Positions 20,319 to 29,726 of a stretch of 64,000 nt of DNA are shown one piece after another. The stretch comes from Duganella sp. 1411. Lineage in GTDB: Bacteria > Pseudomonadota > Gammaproteobacteria > Burkholderiales > Burkholderiaceae_D. How positions within the stretch are numbered: position 1 is the stretch's first letter; the number at the start of each line of letters is the position of its first letter. Position numbers and translations under genes: made by a program. The stretch is from the NCBI RefSeq assembly GCF_017833525.1, contig NZ_JAFICD010000003.1, forward strand, positions 62,001 to 126,000. The letters are read 5' to 3'. The notes below the pieces were generated by a model. That model was given only the letters and a program-made list of their open reading frames with translations. It was not told the origin of the DNA and made no database searches.

Positions 20319-22091
20319 TTAGAACTTCTGCGCCGTGCGCATCACCGGATACAGGTTGAAGCGCTCGTCCCACGACGCGTGGCGGCGCGCGAAGAACTCC
20401 AGGCGCGCCTGCTGGCTCTTGTTGAACTCCGCGTCGGTGTCGAGCTTTTTCTGGAACTCGGCGCGCAACGCCGGATCGGCCTCGAGCTGGTCGCGCGCGA
20501 CATCCTCGGCCACATACTCCTCCATGTACTCCTTGCGCTCGAAGGCGTTATTGAACTCGCCCCAGGCCAGCAGCGAATCGGCGCCGCGCGGCTCGAGCAT
20601 CGTCATCACCAGCCGCGCCTTGGGCTGCGCGATCGGCACGAACAGCGAACCCTTGGCCAGGCTGCGGCGCTCGCGGCCCCAGTCGCCCTCCACCGCCAGC
20701 GACTGCCGGCCTTCGAACGATTGCGCGCCAAACTTGGTCTTGGTGGCGCGGAAGGTCTCCACCTCCGCCGCCATCTGGTCGGCGCCCAGCACCTTGAACG
20801 CGATGCCGTGCTGTTTCAGCTTGGCCGCCACCCGGGCCGCGTCGGCCAGCGGCACCAGGTAGCCGCCCCTGGGCGCGGCCACCCGCAGATCCGGCACGAT
20901 CTCGTCGCGCAGCGGCACGCTCCAGACCTGCGGCTTGCTCTCGTCGTAGTGCGTCATCAGGCCGCCCGACACCTCCGAATGGGAACGCGTGTATTCGTAG
21001 CCGGGGAACTCGATGGTCTTGGTGTTGTAGGTGGTGCGGTAGCTGAGCGGGATCTCGGCCCCCGCCAGCGCCGCCGCGCGCACGTCGGCGTCGCGCGCCA
21101 TCTTCAGCCATTCCTGCCCGTGCGCGCCGACCTGCGCCAGCAGCGAGACGATGGTGTTGTGGGTGATGCGCACGCGGGTCGGATAGTCCTTCCACGAATG
21201 CGTCTCGACCAGCATGGCGAAGCGGTTACGCATCGGGAAGTAGCCGGTCGAGTAGCGCGGCGTGGCCATGCTGTCGACGAAGCCGGACGCCGGATCGTCG
21301 TCGACGGCGAACGAGATGTAGTACGGCTTCGGGTCCGAGCCCTGCGCCTTGAGGTCCGCCATCACCGCCGTCCGCAGCGCCAGGCCGGCCTGCTTCAGTT
21401 CCTCGTCGCCGCCGTGCACCGGCTCGACCTGGATCGACACGTCCGGCTGGAACTTGGCGCCGTCCGTCACGTGCAGGTCGATGTAGGCCAGCGGGTCCCA
21501 GGCGTTCACCAGCGCCAGCATGGCCTGCATCTCCGGCGCGTCGGCCTTGACGTAGTCGCGATTGAGGTTGTAGTTCTGCGCCGTGGTGCGCCAGCCCATC
21601 TCCACCGGGCCGCGCTGGTTCGGCCGGTTCCATTTGCCGAAGCGTTCGTGGCCGTCGACGTTGAACACGGGGACGAACAACAGCACCTGCTTGTCCAGCG
21701 CGCCGGGGGCGGCCTTGTTCTCGAGCGCCTCGCGCAGCGCCAGGAAGCCGGCGTCCTTGCCGTCGATTTCGCCGGCGTGGATGCCTCCCTGCACCAGCAG
21801 CACCGGCAGGCCGCGCTTTTTCGCCTGCTCGGCGGTCAGCGCGCCGCTGCGCGAGACGGCCAGCGCCAGCATCGGACGCCCTTCCGGCGTGCGGCCGAAT
21901 TCGAAGCACCGCACCTGCTTCGGATACGCCTTCTGGAAGCGCGCGCACAGCTCGACCACCTCGTCGTAGCGGCCGGTGTTCTGGAATCCGGATCGCTCGG
22001 CGATGGTGCTCAGGGGGGATGACGGTGCGGCGGCCAGCGTGGTGGCGGAGGTGGTTGCGGCGAAGGCAAGCAGTATGGCGGAACGAATCAT
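20319..22091 (-). CDS. M14-family zinc carboxypeptidase, exported
   Basis: A secreted metallopeptidase removing C-terminal residues or cleaving cell-wall peptides. From MIRSAILLAFAATTSATTLAAA (signal peptide) it is 590 residues. Zinc ligands appear as HAGE (His105, Glu108) and His207 in YIDLHVTDG, with FVPVFNVDGHERF between. A C-terminal extension of about 250 residues has no recognised domain. The ATG at 22091 has GGAAG upstream. A TATAAT at 22154-22159 (minus) gives a leader of about 55 bases. It follows the S41 peptidase gene on the same strand. Confidence 0.88.
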   Translation of the reverse strand: MIRSAILLAFAATTSATTLAAAPSSPLSTIAERSGFQNTGRYDEVVELCARFQKAYPKQVRCFEFGRTPEGRPMLALAVSRSGALTAEQAKKRGLPVLLVQGGIHAGEIDGKDAGFLALREALENKAAPGALDKQVLLFVPVFNVDGHERFGKWNRPNQRGPVEMGWRTTAQNYNLNRDYVKADAPEMQAMLALVNAWDPLAYIDLHVTDGAKFQPDVSIQVEPVHGGDEELKQAGLALRTAVMADLKAQGSDPKPYYISFAVDDDPASGFVDSMATPRYSTGYFPMRNRFAMLVETHSWKDYPTRVRITHNTIVSLLAQVGAHGQEWLKMARDADVRAAALAGAEIPLSYRTTYNTKTIEFPGYEYTRSHSEVSGGLMTHYDESKPQVWSVPLRDEIVPDLRVAAPRGGYLVPLADAARVAAKLKQHGIAFKVLGADQMAAEVETFRATKTKFGAQSFEGRQSLAVEGDWGRERRSLAKGSLFVPIAQPKARLVMTMLEPRGADSLLAWGEFNNAFERKEYMEEYVAEDVARDQLEADPALRAEFQKKLDTDAEFNKSQQARLEFFARRHASWDERFNLYPVMRTAQKF

Positions 22092-22173
22092 GGACAAGCT
22101 TCCAGCGTGGGGTTGATCGACCGGTGCCTGCGCCGGCACCGGATACGCTGGAAATTATAGTCGGCTTTGCGCG

Positions 22174-23757
22174 CTAGCGATTGCGGATCGCGATTTCCCT
22201 GACCTGCGGACGGACCAGCGTCATCGGACCGGAGACGGCGCCCGACGCGGCGCGCGCCCGGTTGGCCATCGGCTGCGCCGGGCAGATGCCGCTGTCGCGG
22301 TAGGCGAGCGCCGTCGATAGCAGGCGTTCGGCGGATTCGCCCAGCGCGTGATCGAGATCGTCGCCCACCCGGCAGGTCGGCTGGAAGCCGTCGGCGTAAT
22401 CGCCGAAGCCCTTGTTGTTCGCGCCCTGCATCTGGATCGCGAAATAGGTGGTGCCGCAGTTATTCGCCGGGATGAAACCATATGGCTTGCCGCAGGTGTC
22501 GCCGCCGATCAGATTGACCTCGACGTCGATGCCGCGCAAGCCGTTGATCACCGATTCGCTGGCCGAGCAGGTGCCCGCCGTGGCCAGGATGGTGACGCGC
22601 TTGAGTCCCAGATACGGCAGCGCGGCGCCGCCGGCCAGCTGCGACGACTTGAAGCCGTAGGCCTTGGTGCGGAACATGTCCGGCGGCTGCGGCGTGGTCT
22701 TGTCGTTGTATTGCAGCTGTTCGAAGATCTTGCCGCTGGTGGCGGCCGGTCCCGCGATCATGTAGGCCAGCTCGTTGGCCACGGCCAGGTAGCCGCCGCC
22801 GTTGTAGCGCATGTCGAGCACCAGATCGACGACGTTGGCCGCCTTGAACGTGCCGATCGCCTTCGCCAGCTCGCTCTCGGAGAGTTGGTTGTGGTCGTCG
22901 AACTGCAGGTAGCCGACCTTGCCGGTCGGCGTGTCGATGGTCTTGACGTTTTGCACCGGAGGGTTGTCCACCTGCGCGGCCGTCAGGTTGACCGTCAGCG
23001 GCACTCCGGCGCGCGTCAGCACGAGGCGGTGCGCCTCGCCGGCGGCGGCCGGAAACAGGCCGGCGTTGAGCCGCGCCACGCCATCGACGGTGTTGTCGGT
23101 CAGCGCCACGCCATCGACCGACGAGAGACCGTCGCCACGGCGCATGCCGGCCAGCGCCGCCGGCGAGGATGGGGCCACCATCGCCACCGCCCAGACGCGC
23201 GGCGCCGCCGGGTCGGCGTTGCGCGACCACGTCACGCCGTAGCCGACCTCCGTGCCGGAGCTCGACAAGCCTTCCCACGCCTCGGTCGGATAGGTGAAGT
23301 GGAAGCGGTCCTTGGCGCGGCCGGAGGCGGTGCTCGCCCACGTCTTGTAGTCATCGAAGAAGTCGACCGCGCGCGTGTAGTCTTCCAGGCGCAGACCGGT
23401 GGGCAGCTCGCGGTACCACAGATAGGTCTCGCCGTAGAAGGAGCGCAGCCACTTCAACTCGTCCATCAGCGTGCCTTGCGCGTCGGCATGGCCGGCGCGC
23501 GGCCGCTCGCAGCGGTTGGCCAGCGCCAGCCAGTCGGGCGGATTGTTGGGATCGATCACCGGCGGGCCGGCCGGCGGCGTCGACGGCGGGGGATCGGTGG
23601 CGGGCGGGGTCGGCGGGTTGACGACCGGTGGCGGGGTGACGACGACCGGCGGCGGGGTGCTGGCGGCAGGGCTGTCGCCGCCACCGCCGCCGCATGCGGA
23701 CAGCAGCGCCAGCGACGTTGCGGCCGCCGCCGCCCAAAGTATGGAATGTTTTTTCAT
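22174..23757 (-). CDS. S41-family (C-terminal processing type) peptidase, lipoprotein
   Basis: A lipid-anchored serine protease. The 527-residue product begins MKKHSILWAAAAATSLALLS followed by ACGGGGG (lipobox LSAC, Cys22), then a Pro/Thr/Val-rich linker to about residue 75, a PDZ-like region and the tail-specific protease domain. The Ser/Lys pair is seen as TAGTCSASESV (Ser near 398) and DTCGKPYGF (Lys near 424). Several Cys pairs suggest disulfides. TATAAT lies only eight bases before the ATG and no ribosome site is visible, suggesting a leaderless message. Confidence 0.88.
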   Translation of the reverse strand: MKKHSILWAAAAATSLALLSACGGGGGDSPAASTPPPVVVTPPPVVNPPTPPATDPPPSTPPAGPPVIDPNNPPDWLALANRCERPRAGHADAQGTLMDELKWLRSFYGETYLWYRELPTGLRLEDYTRAVDFFDDYKTWASTASGRAKDRFHFTYPTEAWEGLSSSGTEVGYGVTWSRNADPAAPRVWAVAMVAPSSPAALAGMRRGDGLSSVDGVALTDNTVDGVARLNAGLFPAAAGEAHRLVLTRAGVPLTVNLTAAQVDNPPVQNVKTIDTPTGKVGYLQFDDHNQLSESELAKAIGTFKAANVVDLVLDMRYNGGGYLAVANELAYMIAGPAATSGKIFEQLQYNDKTTPQPPDMFRTKAYGFKSSQLAGGAALPYLGLKRVTILATAGTCSASESVINGLRGIDVEVNLIGGDTCGKPYGFIPANNCGTTYFAIQMQGANNKGFGDYADGFQPTCRVGDDLDHALGESAERLLSTALAYRDSGICPAQPMANRARAASGAVSGPMTLVRPQVREIAIRNR

Positions 23758-23764
23758 GGGAACA

Positions 23765-23770
23765 TTATAG
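23765..23770 (-). promoter_or_regulatory. -10 element immediately before the S41 peptidase start
   Basis: TATAAT on the minus strand, preceded by GCGAC. With the usual six to eight base spacing the transcript would begin at or one base before the ATG at 23757. The same CGACTATAAT string occurs upstream of the M14 gene (22154-22163), hinting at shared control. Confidence 0.45.
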
Positions 23771-23817
23771 TCGCTTCCCGCGCCTTGCATGTCAGTAAAG
23801 CAACCCAATTTTACAAT

Positions 23818-24729
23818 TCAAGCCTGCAGGTCGGCGTCGTCGCGGAACAGGCCGGCCAGCCAGGCGGCGAACACGCCCAGCCGCGGCGACGCCATGCGCC
23901 CCTGCGGATAGAGCAGCGAGATGGGCATCGGCGTGGGCGGCGTATCGCCCAGCACCTCGACCAGCGCGCCGCTGGCCAGGTGATGGCGCACCTGGTAGCG
24001 CGCCGCCTGGATCAGGCCCATGCCCTGCAGCGCGCAGAGGATGTAGGCGTCCGGATCGTTGACCGCGATGGCGCCGCGCACCGCCATCGTCACCACCCGG
24101 CCGTCGGTGACGAAATCCCAGTCGAACGGGCGCCCGGTGCGGCCGGAGAAATGCGTCACGCCGCGGTGCGCGTGCAGGTCGTCGAGCGTGCGCGGCGTGC
24201 CATGGGCGGCCAGGTAGGCCGGCGCGGCGCAGGTCAGAAAGCCCATGCTGCCGATGCGCCGCCCGATCATCGACGAATCGGGCAAATCGCCCACGCGCAG
24301 CGAGCAGTCCAGCCCTTCCCGCGTCAGATCCTTCACCTGCTCGCTCAGCGAGACGACCAGGTCGATGTCCGGATAGTCGCGGCAAAAGGCGGCGATATGC
24401 GGCATCACCAGATTGCGGCCGACGGCGCCGGGCAGCTCCACCCGCAGCCGGCCTTTGGGCTTGGCCGTGCCCTGGCCGCGGAACGCGCCCTCGGCGTCCT
24501 CCACCGCCTGCAGGATATCGAGGCATTTCTTGAAGTAGTCGGCGCCGTCGGGCGTGAGCGACAGGCGGCGCGTGGTCCGCTGCAGCAGCCGGGTGCCGAG
24601 GAAGGCCTCCAGCTTGTTGATCGTCGCCGTCAACGCGGCGCGCGGCAGATCGAGCGTCTCGGCCGCCTTGGTGTAGCTATTGGCCTCGACGATCCGCACA
24701 AACACCTGCATGGCTTTCAAGCGATCCAT
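23818..24729 (-). CDS. LysR-family transcriptional regulator
   Basis: The 303-residue product has an N-terminal winged helix-turn-helix (MDRLKAMQVFVRIVEANSYT, AAETLDLPRAALTATINKLE) and a C-terminal ligand-binding region of the PBP2 type from about residue 90. It is divergent from the MFS gene, the common arrangement for a LysR regulator and its target. The effector is unknown. A dyad in the 104-base shared interval is a candidate binding site. Confidence 0.93.
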   Translation of the reverse strand: MDRLKAMQVFVRIVEANSYTKAAETLDLPRAALTATINKLEAFLGTRLLQRTTRRLSLTPDGADYFKKCLDILQAVEDAEGAFRGQGTAKPKGRLRVELPGAVGRNLVMPHIAAFCRDYPDIDLVVSLSEQVKDLTREGLDCSLRVGDLPDSSMIGRRIGSMGFLTCAAPAYLAAHGTPRTLDDLHAHRGVTHFSGRTGRPFDWDFVTDGRVVTMAVRGAIAVNDPDAYILCALQGMGLIQAARYQVRHHLASGALVEVLGDTPPTPMPISLLYPQGRMASPRLGVFAAWLAGLFRDDADLQA

Positions 24730-24734
24730 GATTG

Positions 24735-24749
24735 TTCATATAAAGTGAA
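24735..24749. promoter_or_regulatory. Candidate LysR operator between lysR-type gene and MFS gene
   Basis: TTCATATAAAGTGAA is an interrupted dyad (TTCA/TGAA) with T-N11-A spacing, the general LysR box. A second small dyad, GGGC...GCCC, lies at 24756-24770. Position in the divergent interval supports the call; no direct proof. Confidence 0.4.
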
Positions 24750-24833
24750 AAGTATGGGCGCATTATGCCCTAATTATCTTTGCCCCCGTTTTGCCTACAC
24801 TTGGCCCATCGACCTACCATCCATGGAGCCATC

Positions 24834-26045
24834 ATGAGCAAAACCGAACAAAACGACATCAGCCCCGGCATGGTGCTGCTGCTGGCCGCGGCGACGGGCC
24901 TGATCGTCGCCAATCTGTATTACGCGCAAACGCTGGTCGGCCCGATCAGCGCGGCCACCGGCCTGTCGCCCGGGGCGGCGGGCCTGATCGTCACCTTGAC
25001 GCAGATCGGCTACACCCTCGGCCTGCTGTTCGTCGTCCCGCTGGGCGACCTGCTGGAAAACCGCCGCCTGATCTTCGGCGGCCTGCTGTTCACATCGGCG
25101 ATGCTGGTGCTGGCCGCGTTCAGCACCAGCGCGTGGCTGTTCCTGACCGCCGCGCTGGGCATCGGCCTGGGATCGGTGGCGGCGCAGATCATCGTGCCGT
25201 TCGCCGCGCACCTGTCGAAGGAATCGACGCGCGGCCACACGGTGGGCAAGGTGGTCAGCGGCCTGCTGCTGGGGATCATGCTGGCGCGCCCGGTCGCCAG
25301 CCTGGTGGCCGACGCCAGCAACTGGCACGTCGTCTTCGGCGGCGCCGCGCTGATCGTGCTGGCCGTGGCGCTGGTGCTGCGCGCCAAACTGCCGCCGCGC
25401 GCGCCGGCGTCTAACCTCACGTACGCGGCGCTGATGGCGTCCTTGTGGCACCTGTTCCTGCGCACGCCGCTGCTGCGCCGCCGCGCCGCCTACCACGCCG
25501 GCCTGTTTGGATCGTTCAGTTTATTCTGGACCGTCACGCCGCTGATGCTGGCCGGTCCGCAATTCCACCTGTCGCAGACCGGCATCGCCATCTTCGCGCT
25601 GGTCGGCATGGCCGGCGCGGTGGCCTCGCCGATCGCCGGCCGCCTGGCCGACGCCGGCCACACGCTGATGGCGACGGCCGCCGCGCTGGCGCTGGGGGTG
25701 GTCGGGTTCGCGCTGCCGATGATCGCGCCGGAATCGCGCAACGTCGCCCTGGCGATGCTGGTGGTGGCCTCGATCGTGCTCGATATGGGCGTGGCGGCCA
25801 ACCTGGTGCTCGGCCAGCGCGCCATCTTCACCTTGGGCGCGGAGGTGCGCAGCCGCTTGAACGGCGTGTACTTCGCGCTGTTCTTCGCCGGCGGCGCGCT
25901 CGGTTCGGCGCTGGGCGGCTGGATGTACGCCACGCACGGCTGGCACGCGGCGCTGCTGACCGGGATGGCCTTCCCCGGCATGGCGCTGGTGTATTGGGTG
26001 ACGGAGTATGCGGGCCACGCCGCCGGGCAGCGCAAGGCGGCCTAA
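24834..26045 (+). CDS. MFS transporter
   Basis: A 12-helix inner-membrane transporter of 403 residues, starting MSKTEQNDISPGMVLLLAAA, with the MFS loop motif seen as VPLGDLLENRRLIF between helices 2 and 3 and a second copy (SPIAGRLADAGH) in the C-terminal half. It resembles AraJ-like sugar/drug efflux proteins (COG2814). GGAG precedes the ATG at 24834; an earlier in-frame start lacks support. Probably controlled by the divergent LysR protein. Substrate unknown. Confidence 0.88.
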   Translation: MSKTEQNDISPGMVLLLAAATGLIVANLYYAQTLVGPISAATGLSPGAAGLIVTLTQIGYTLGLLFVVPLGDLLENRRLIFGGLLFTSAMLVLAAFSTSAWLFLTAALGIGLGSVAAQIIVPFAAHLSKESTRGHTVGKVVSGLLLGIMLARPVASLVADASNWHVVFGGAALIVLAVALVLRAKLPPRAPASNLTYAALMASLWHLFLRTPLLRRRAAYHAGLFGSFSLFWTVTPLMLAGPQFHLSQTGIAIFALVGMAGAVASPIAGRLADAGHTLMATAAALALGVVGFALPMIAPESRNVALAMLVVASIVLDMGVAANLVLGQRAIFTLGAEVRSRLNGVYFALFFAGGALGSALGGWMYATHGWHAALLTGMAFPGMALVYWVTEYAGHAAGQRKAA

Positions 26046-26076
26046 AAAACCCGAAAACCCGGAAACCCGGAAACCA
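26046..26076 (+). repeat. 8-bp tandem repeat after the MFS gene
   Basis: Runs of CCCGAAAA, CCCGGAAA, CCCGGAAA and CCACG lead directly into the REP-like palindrome at 26082-26111. Confidence 0.6.
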
Positions 26077-26118
26077 CGTAGGGCGGATTAGCCGGAACGG
26101 CGTAATCCGCCAATGCGT
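26074..26118 (+). repeat. REP-like palindrome, copy B
   Basis: GGCGGATTA (26082-26090) and TAATCCGCC (26103-26111) around GCCGGAACGGCG, with CCACGTAG on the left. It lies between the convergent MFS and TonB-receptor genes and could act as a bidirectional RNA-stabilising or terminating structure. Confidence 0.85.
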
Positions 26119-28811
26119 CAGGAACCGAAATGGTAATTCAGCTCCACCCATCCTTGACGTCCGACGGGGCTGTAATTCCCCACCGGATAATACGGCCAGC
26201 CGCCGCTGGTATCGCTCTTAACCTTGTTGAACAGGTTATTGACCGCCACCGAAACGGTGGTACGCGTATTCAAACGATACACCACGCTGGCGTTGACCAA
26301 CGTGGTTGGCGTCAGATAAGCCTCCCCCGCGCCATTGGGCACCTTGCTATAGCGTTGCAGAAACAGCGTGTTCGACCACTTCTCCAGATTCCACGTCAAA
26401 CTGGCATTGAGCTTGTCGCGCCAATCGGGGTTGGTCAGGTCATTCAAGTCGTCGTTCAACGGATCGCCGGCGAACTGGCGCGACTTCTTGTCCAGGGTCT
26501 TCGAATAATTCAGCTTCGAGATGAACTGGCCCCAAGCCGTGGTGCGCAGCACATACTTGGCGCTGACATCGATCCCGTTCACGCTGGTGGACGCCGCGTT
26601 GATCGGATTGACCGTGATCTGGCGGATCTCACCCGGCTTGTTCAATGCCGTCAGCGGATTACGCTCGATGCGGGCGATGGCATCGGCGCAGGTGGGCGAC
26701 GTCAGGTCGCCGGCGATGCGGCAATCCGACTCGTCGCGCAGCAGCTTGTCGGCGCTCAGATTGGTCACCAGGTCGTCGATCTTGATGTTCCAGTAGTCGA
26801 GCGTCACATCGAAGTCCGCGCTGGGCGACCACACCAGCCCCAAGCCCGTCGAACGGCCCCGCTCCGAGCGCAGATCCTTGCTGCCGTTTTGCACGTAATC
26901 GGCGCCCGGCGAGACGTTGGCGAACTCGCAGTCCGCCACCGGCTGGCCGGCCTTGGCGCAGCGATAGTAGTCGGTGGTCGACGAATAGTAGCCGGTGCCG
27001 CGCGCCTTGAAGATGTAGTTCATGTCCGGCGCGCGGAAGCTGGTGGCGTAGTTGCCGCGCACCAGCAGCTGTTTGACGGGACGCCATTCCAGCCCGGCGT
27101 TGTAGGTGGCCTTGCCGTCGTCGCGGCCGGCGAAGCTGTACCGGTCATAGCGTCCGGCCAGGGTGGCCGACAATTGCGGCAGCAGCGGCACGCTCGCCTC
27201 CACCCCCACCGCGAAACGCTTGCGGGTACCGGCGGTGACGTCGGCCGGCGGCGCGAGGTTGAAGTAGCCGGCGTTGATGCGTTCATCCGGCCGGTTCGAG
27301 AAGCCCTGCTTGCCCAGCTCCGCCACCGCCGCCAGGTTGACCGGGCCGGCCGGTAGCGTGAACGCCTCGCCGTTGGCGGTCACGCCGAGGGTGTTGGTCC
27401 ACGACTTGTCGTCGCTGTGTGTGAAGCCGGTGATGCTGTCGAATTCGGCCGGCGTCAAACGGCGCGTCAGGCGCGCCTGGTCGGGCGCGTAGATCGCCAC
27501 GCCGTCGGCATCGAAGCCCTGTTGCGGGCCAAGGAAGAAGCTATCGATGGTGGCCAGCGCGCGCGGCGCCTTGGCCTGGCTTTTGTACAACGAGGCCGAG
27601 TAGGACGCCTCGTAACGCCAGCTGCCGGCCAACTGGCCCTTGGCGCCGAACGACAAGGAACTGGACTGGTCGTCCCAGGTGCGGTTGTAACGATCGACGC
27701 CGCCCATTTCCTCCGGCGAGATGTATTTGTTCCACGCCTCGTAGTTGCCGGTGTTCTGGTTCAGGAAATAGGCGTCGGTGAGCGAGCGCGAGGTCCACGA
27801 CGGGCCGCGCGTGTTGTTCGAGCTGCGGTTCTGGCCGAACAAGCCCTCGACGAACAGGGTGGTGCTCGGCGAGAGCTCGTAGTTGGCGCTGCCGAACGCG
27901 TTCTGGCTGCTGTTTTTGGTCTGCGTGGTCCAGTAGGTCGGGCCGACATTCGGGCTGGCACAATAGCTGCCGGTCTTGGCGCTGTACTTGACGGCGCTGC
28001 CGTTGAAGACGTCGCCCAGGCCGGCGCAGGCGTCGCCCAGATCGACGTAGCGGCCGGCGCTGACGTTGCGCCGCCCCAGGATCGAGGTTGGCGCCACGCC
28101 GGTTTTGCTGCTCATGAAGTCGCGGTCGCGGCTCCACAACGGATCGCGCTCCAGCAGTTCGACGCTGAACAGGGCGGTGAGTTTGTCGACCGTGTGGCCG
28201 CCGGTGAACTGCAGCCGCTTGTCGCCGCCGCCGCCGCGCGAGGTGCCGCCCGCTTTCAGGTTGATATCGTAGCCGTCGGCCTGTTTTTTCAGGATGATGT
28301 TGACCACGCCGGCGATCGCGTCCGAGCCGTAGATGGCGGAGGCGCCGCCGCTGAGGATCTCGATGCGGTCGACCACGCCGGACGGGATGTTGGCCAGGTT
28401 GGTGAAGTTGACCGTGCCGTCGTAGGCGATCGGGAAGTCCGCCATGCGCCGGCCGTTGAGCAGCACCAGCGTGTGGTTGGGACCCAGCCCGCGCAGGCTG
28501 ATGGTGTTGGCCGACGGCGTGAACGTGTTGCCGAAGTCGGCGCCCTGGGTGAAGCCGCTGTTCTGGGCCTGGTTGTTCAAGGCGTCGAAAACGTTGCGGT
28601 AACCTTGTTTGGTGATCTCGTCGCCGGTGATGACGGTGACGGCGGAAGGGCCTTCGAGCGTGGCGCGCGGGATGCGCGAGCCGGTGATGACGACCGCGGG
28701 CGGGCTCAGGGTCTCCGAGCCGGCCGTCTGCGCGCTGGAGGAGCCGGCCGCGCCGCACAGCAGCGCGATAGCGCCCGCCGCCAGCGGATTCAATTTAAAT
28801 GGTGTTTGCAC
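26118..28811 (-). CDS. TonB-dependent outer-membrane receptor
   Basis: An 897-residue active transporter of the outer membrane. It has a signal peptide (MQTPFKLNPLAAGAIALLCG to SAQ), a plug domain from about residue 40 with VVITGSRIPR, SLRGLGPNHTLVLLNGRR and IEILSGGASAIYGSDAIAGV, and a long beta-barrel ending LNYHFGS. These plug motifs are typical of the receptor group used for carbohydrates and peptides in Oxalobacteraceae and Xanthomonadaceae; the substrate is unknown. The start is a GTG at 28811. It is divergent from the Fe-S subunit gene. Confidence 0.93.
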   Translation of the reverse strand: MQTPFKLNPLAAGAIALLCGAAGSSSAQTAGSETLSPPAVVITGSRIPRATLEGPSAVTVITGDEITKQGYRNVFDALNNQAQNSGFTQGADFGNTFTPSANTISLRGLGPNHTLVLLNGRRMADFPIAYDGTVNFTNLANIPSGVVDRIEILSGGASAIYGSDAIAGVVNIILKKQADGYDINLKAGGTSRGGGGDKRLQFTGGHTVDKLTALFSVELLERDPLWSRDRDFMSSKTGVAPTSILGRRNVSAGRYVDLGDACAGLGDVFNGSAVKYSAKTGSYCASPNVGPTYWTTQTKNSSQNAFGSANYELSPSTTLFVEGLFGQNRSSNNTRGPSWTSRSLTDAYFLNQNTGNYEAWNKYISPEEMGGVDRYNRTWDDQSSSLSFGAKGQLAGSWRYEASYSASLYKSQAKAPRALATIDSFFLGPQQGFDADGVAIYAPDQARLTRRLTPAEFDSITGFTHSDDKSWTNTLGVTANGEAFTLPAGPVNLAAVAELGKQGFSNRPDERINAGYFNLAPPADVTAGTRKRFAVGVEASVPLLPQLSATLAGRYDRYSFAGRDDGKATYNAGLEWRPVKQLLVRGNYATSFRAPDMNYIFKARGTGYYSSTTDYYRCAKAGQPVADCEFANVSPGADYVQNGSKDLRSERGRSTGLGLVWSPSADFDVTLDYWNIKIDDLVTNLSADKLLRDESDCRIAGDLTSPTCADAIARIERNPLTALNKPGEIRQITVNPINAASTSVNGIDVSAKYVLRTTAWGQFISKLNYSKTLDKKSRQFAGDPLNDDLNDLTNPDWRDKLNASLTWNLEKWSNTLFLQRYSKVPNGAGEAYLTPTTLVNASVVYRLNTRTTVSVAVNNLFNKVKSDTSGGWPYYPVGNYSPVGRQGWVELNYHFGS

Positions 28812-28993
28812 TGAAGTGATCCGATTGAAGGTGAGGATGCCATATTATCAACAATCGCGGGGAGAAGGAAAGAACGAATCCGCACAAGCTTATGCGTTAT
28901 TTCGGCGCGAAAGCCGGCTACGCTCCGGCGCTGCTCTACAATCGCGCTACACCGGCCCGCGCGCCGGCACGTCGCATTTTATCGGGGATATCC

Positions 28994-29725
28994 ATGACCA
29001 CATCCGCCAGCGCCGGCCCCAAATGGGGTATGGGCGTCGATCTTGAACGCTGCATCGGCTGCCACGCCTGTTCGGTCGCGTGCAAAGTCGAAAACTCCGT
29101 CTCGCTGGGCCACTTCCGCACCAAGGTGTACTACTACGATTTCGCCGCGGTCAATCCGTACAACCAGCAGCCGACCACCAGGCGCGCCTTCCTGCCCACG
29201 CTGTGCATGCAATGCGAGGACGCGCCCTGCCTGGACGCCTGCCCGACCGACGCCATCACGCGCGGCGACGATGGCATCGTGCGCATCGACGACGCGGTCT
29301 GCGACCGCAGCCGCGACTGCATCAAGGCCTGCCCGTATGGCGCCATCCACATCGACCCCGTCGCCGAGGTGGCCGACAAATGCGATTTCTGCTCGCACCG
29401 GCTGGCCGCCGACATGGAGCCGGCCTGCGTGGAAGTGTGCCCGGCCGACGTCTTCGCGTTCGGCGATTTGAACGATCCGGCCAGCAAGGTCAGTCTGTTC
29501 CACGCCAAGCACCGCCAGCAAACGGCGCCCCTCAAGCCGGAGGAAAAAACCCGGCCGCTGGTCCAGTACCGCGGCATCGGCGGCGTGGTGCCGCGCGCGA
29601 TGGAGCACAAGGTTCCCAAGGGCCGCAGCCATGATCCGTTTTCCTACGAGGCCGAGACCTGGGACCAGTTGAAGTCCGAGTTCGCGAAAGCCGCGCCGCG
29701 CGCCGGCAAAGCGCGGGGAGGCTGA
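28994..29725 (+). CDS. Four-cluster ferredoxin-like subunit of a molybdoenzyme
   Basis: The electron-transfer (B) subunit of a DMSO-reductase-family enzyme, 243 residues. Cys sets: 20/23/26/30, 71/74/79/83, 103/109/113 and 130/133/145/149. The third set lacks its second Cys (Ser106 in CDRSRDC), so it may hold a 3Fe-4S cluster. No signal peptide is present, so it would be exported with the Tat-dependent catalytic subunit. GGGGA precedes the ATG at 28994; earlier starts read through non-conserved sequence. The catalytic gene follows after one base. Confidence 0.9.
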   Translation: MTTSASAGPKWGMGVDLERCIGCHACSVACKVENSVSLGHFRTKVYYYDFAAVNPYNQQPTTRRAFLPTLCMQCEDAPCLDACPTDAITRGDDGIVRIDDAVCDRSRDCIKACPYGAIHIDPVAEVADKCDFCSHRLAADMEPACVEVCPADVFAFGDLNDPASKVSLFHAKHRQQTAPLKPEEKTRPLVQYRGIGGVVPRAMEHKVPKGRSHDPFSYEAETWDQLKSEFAKAAPRAGKARGG

Positions 29726-29726
29726 C

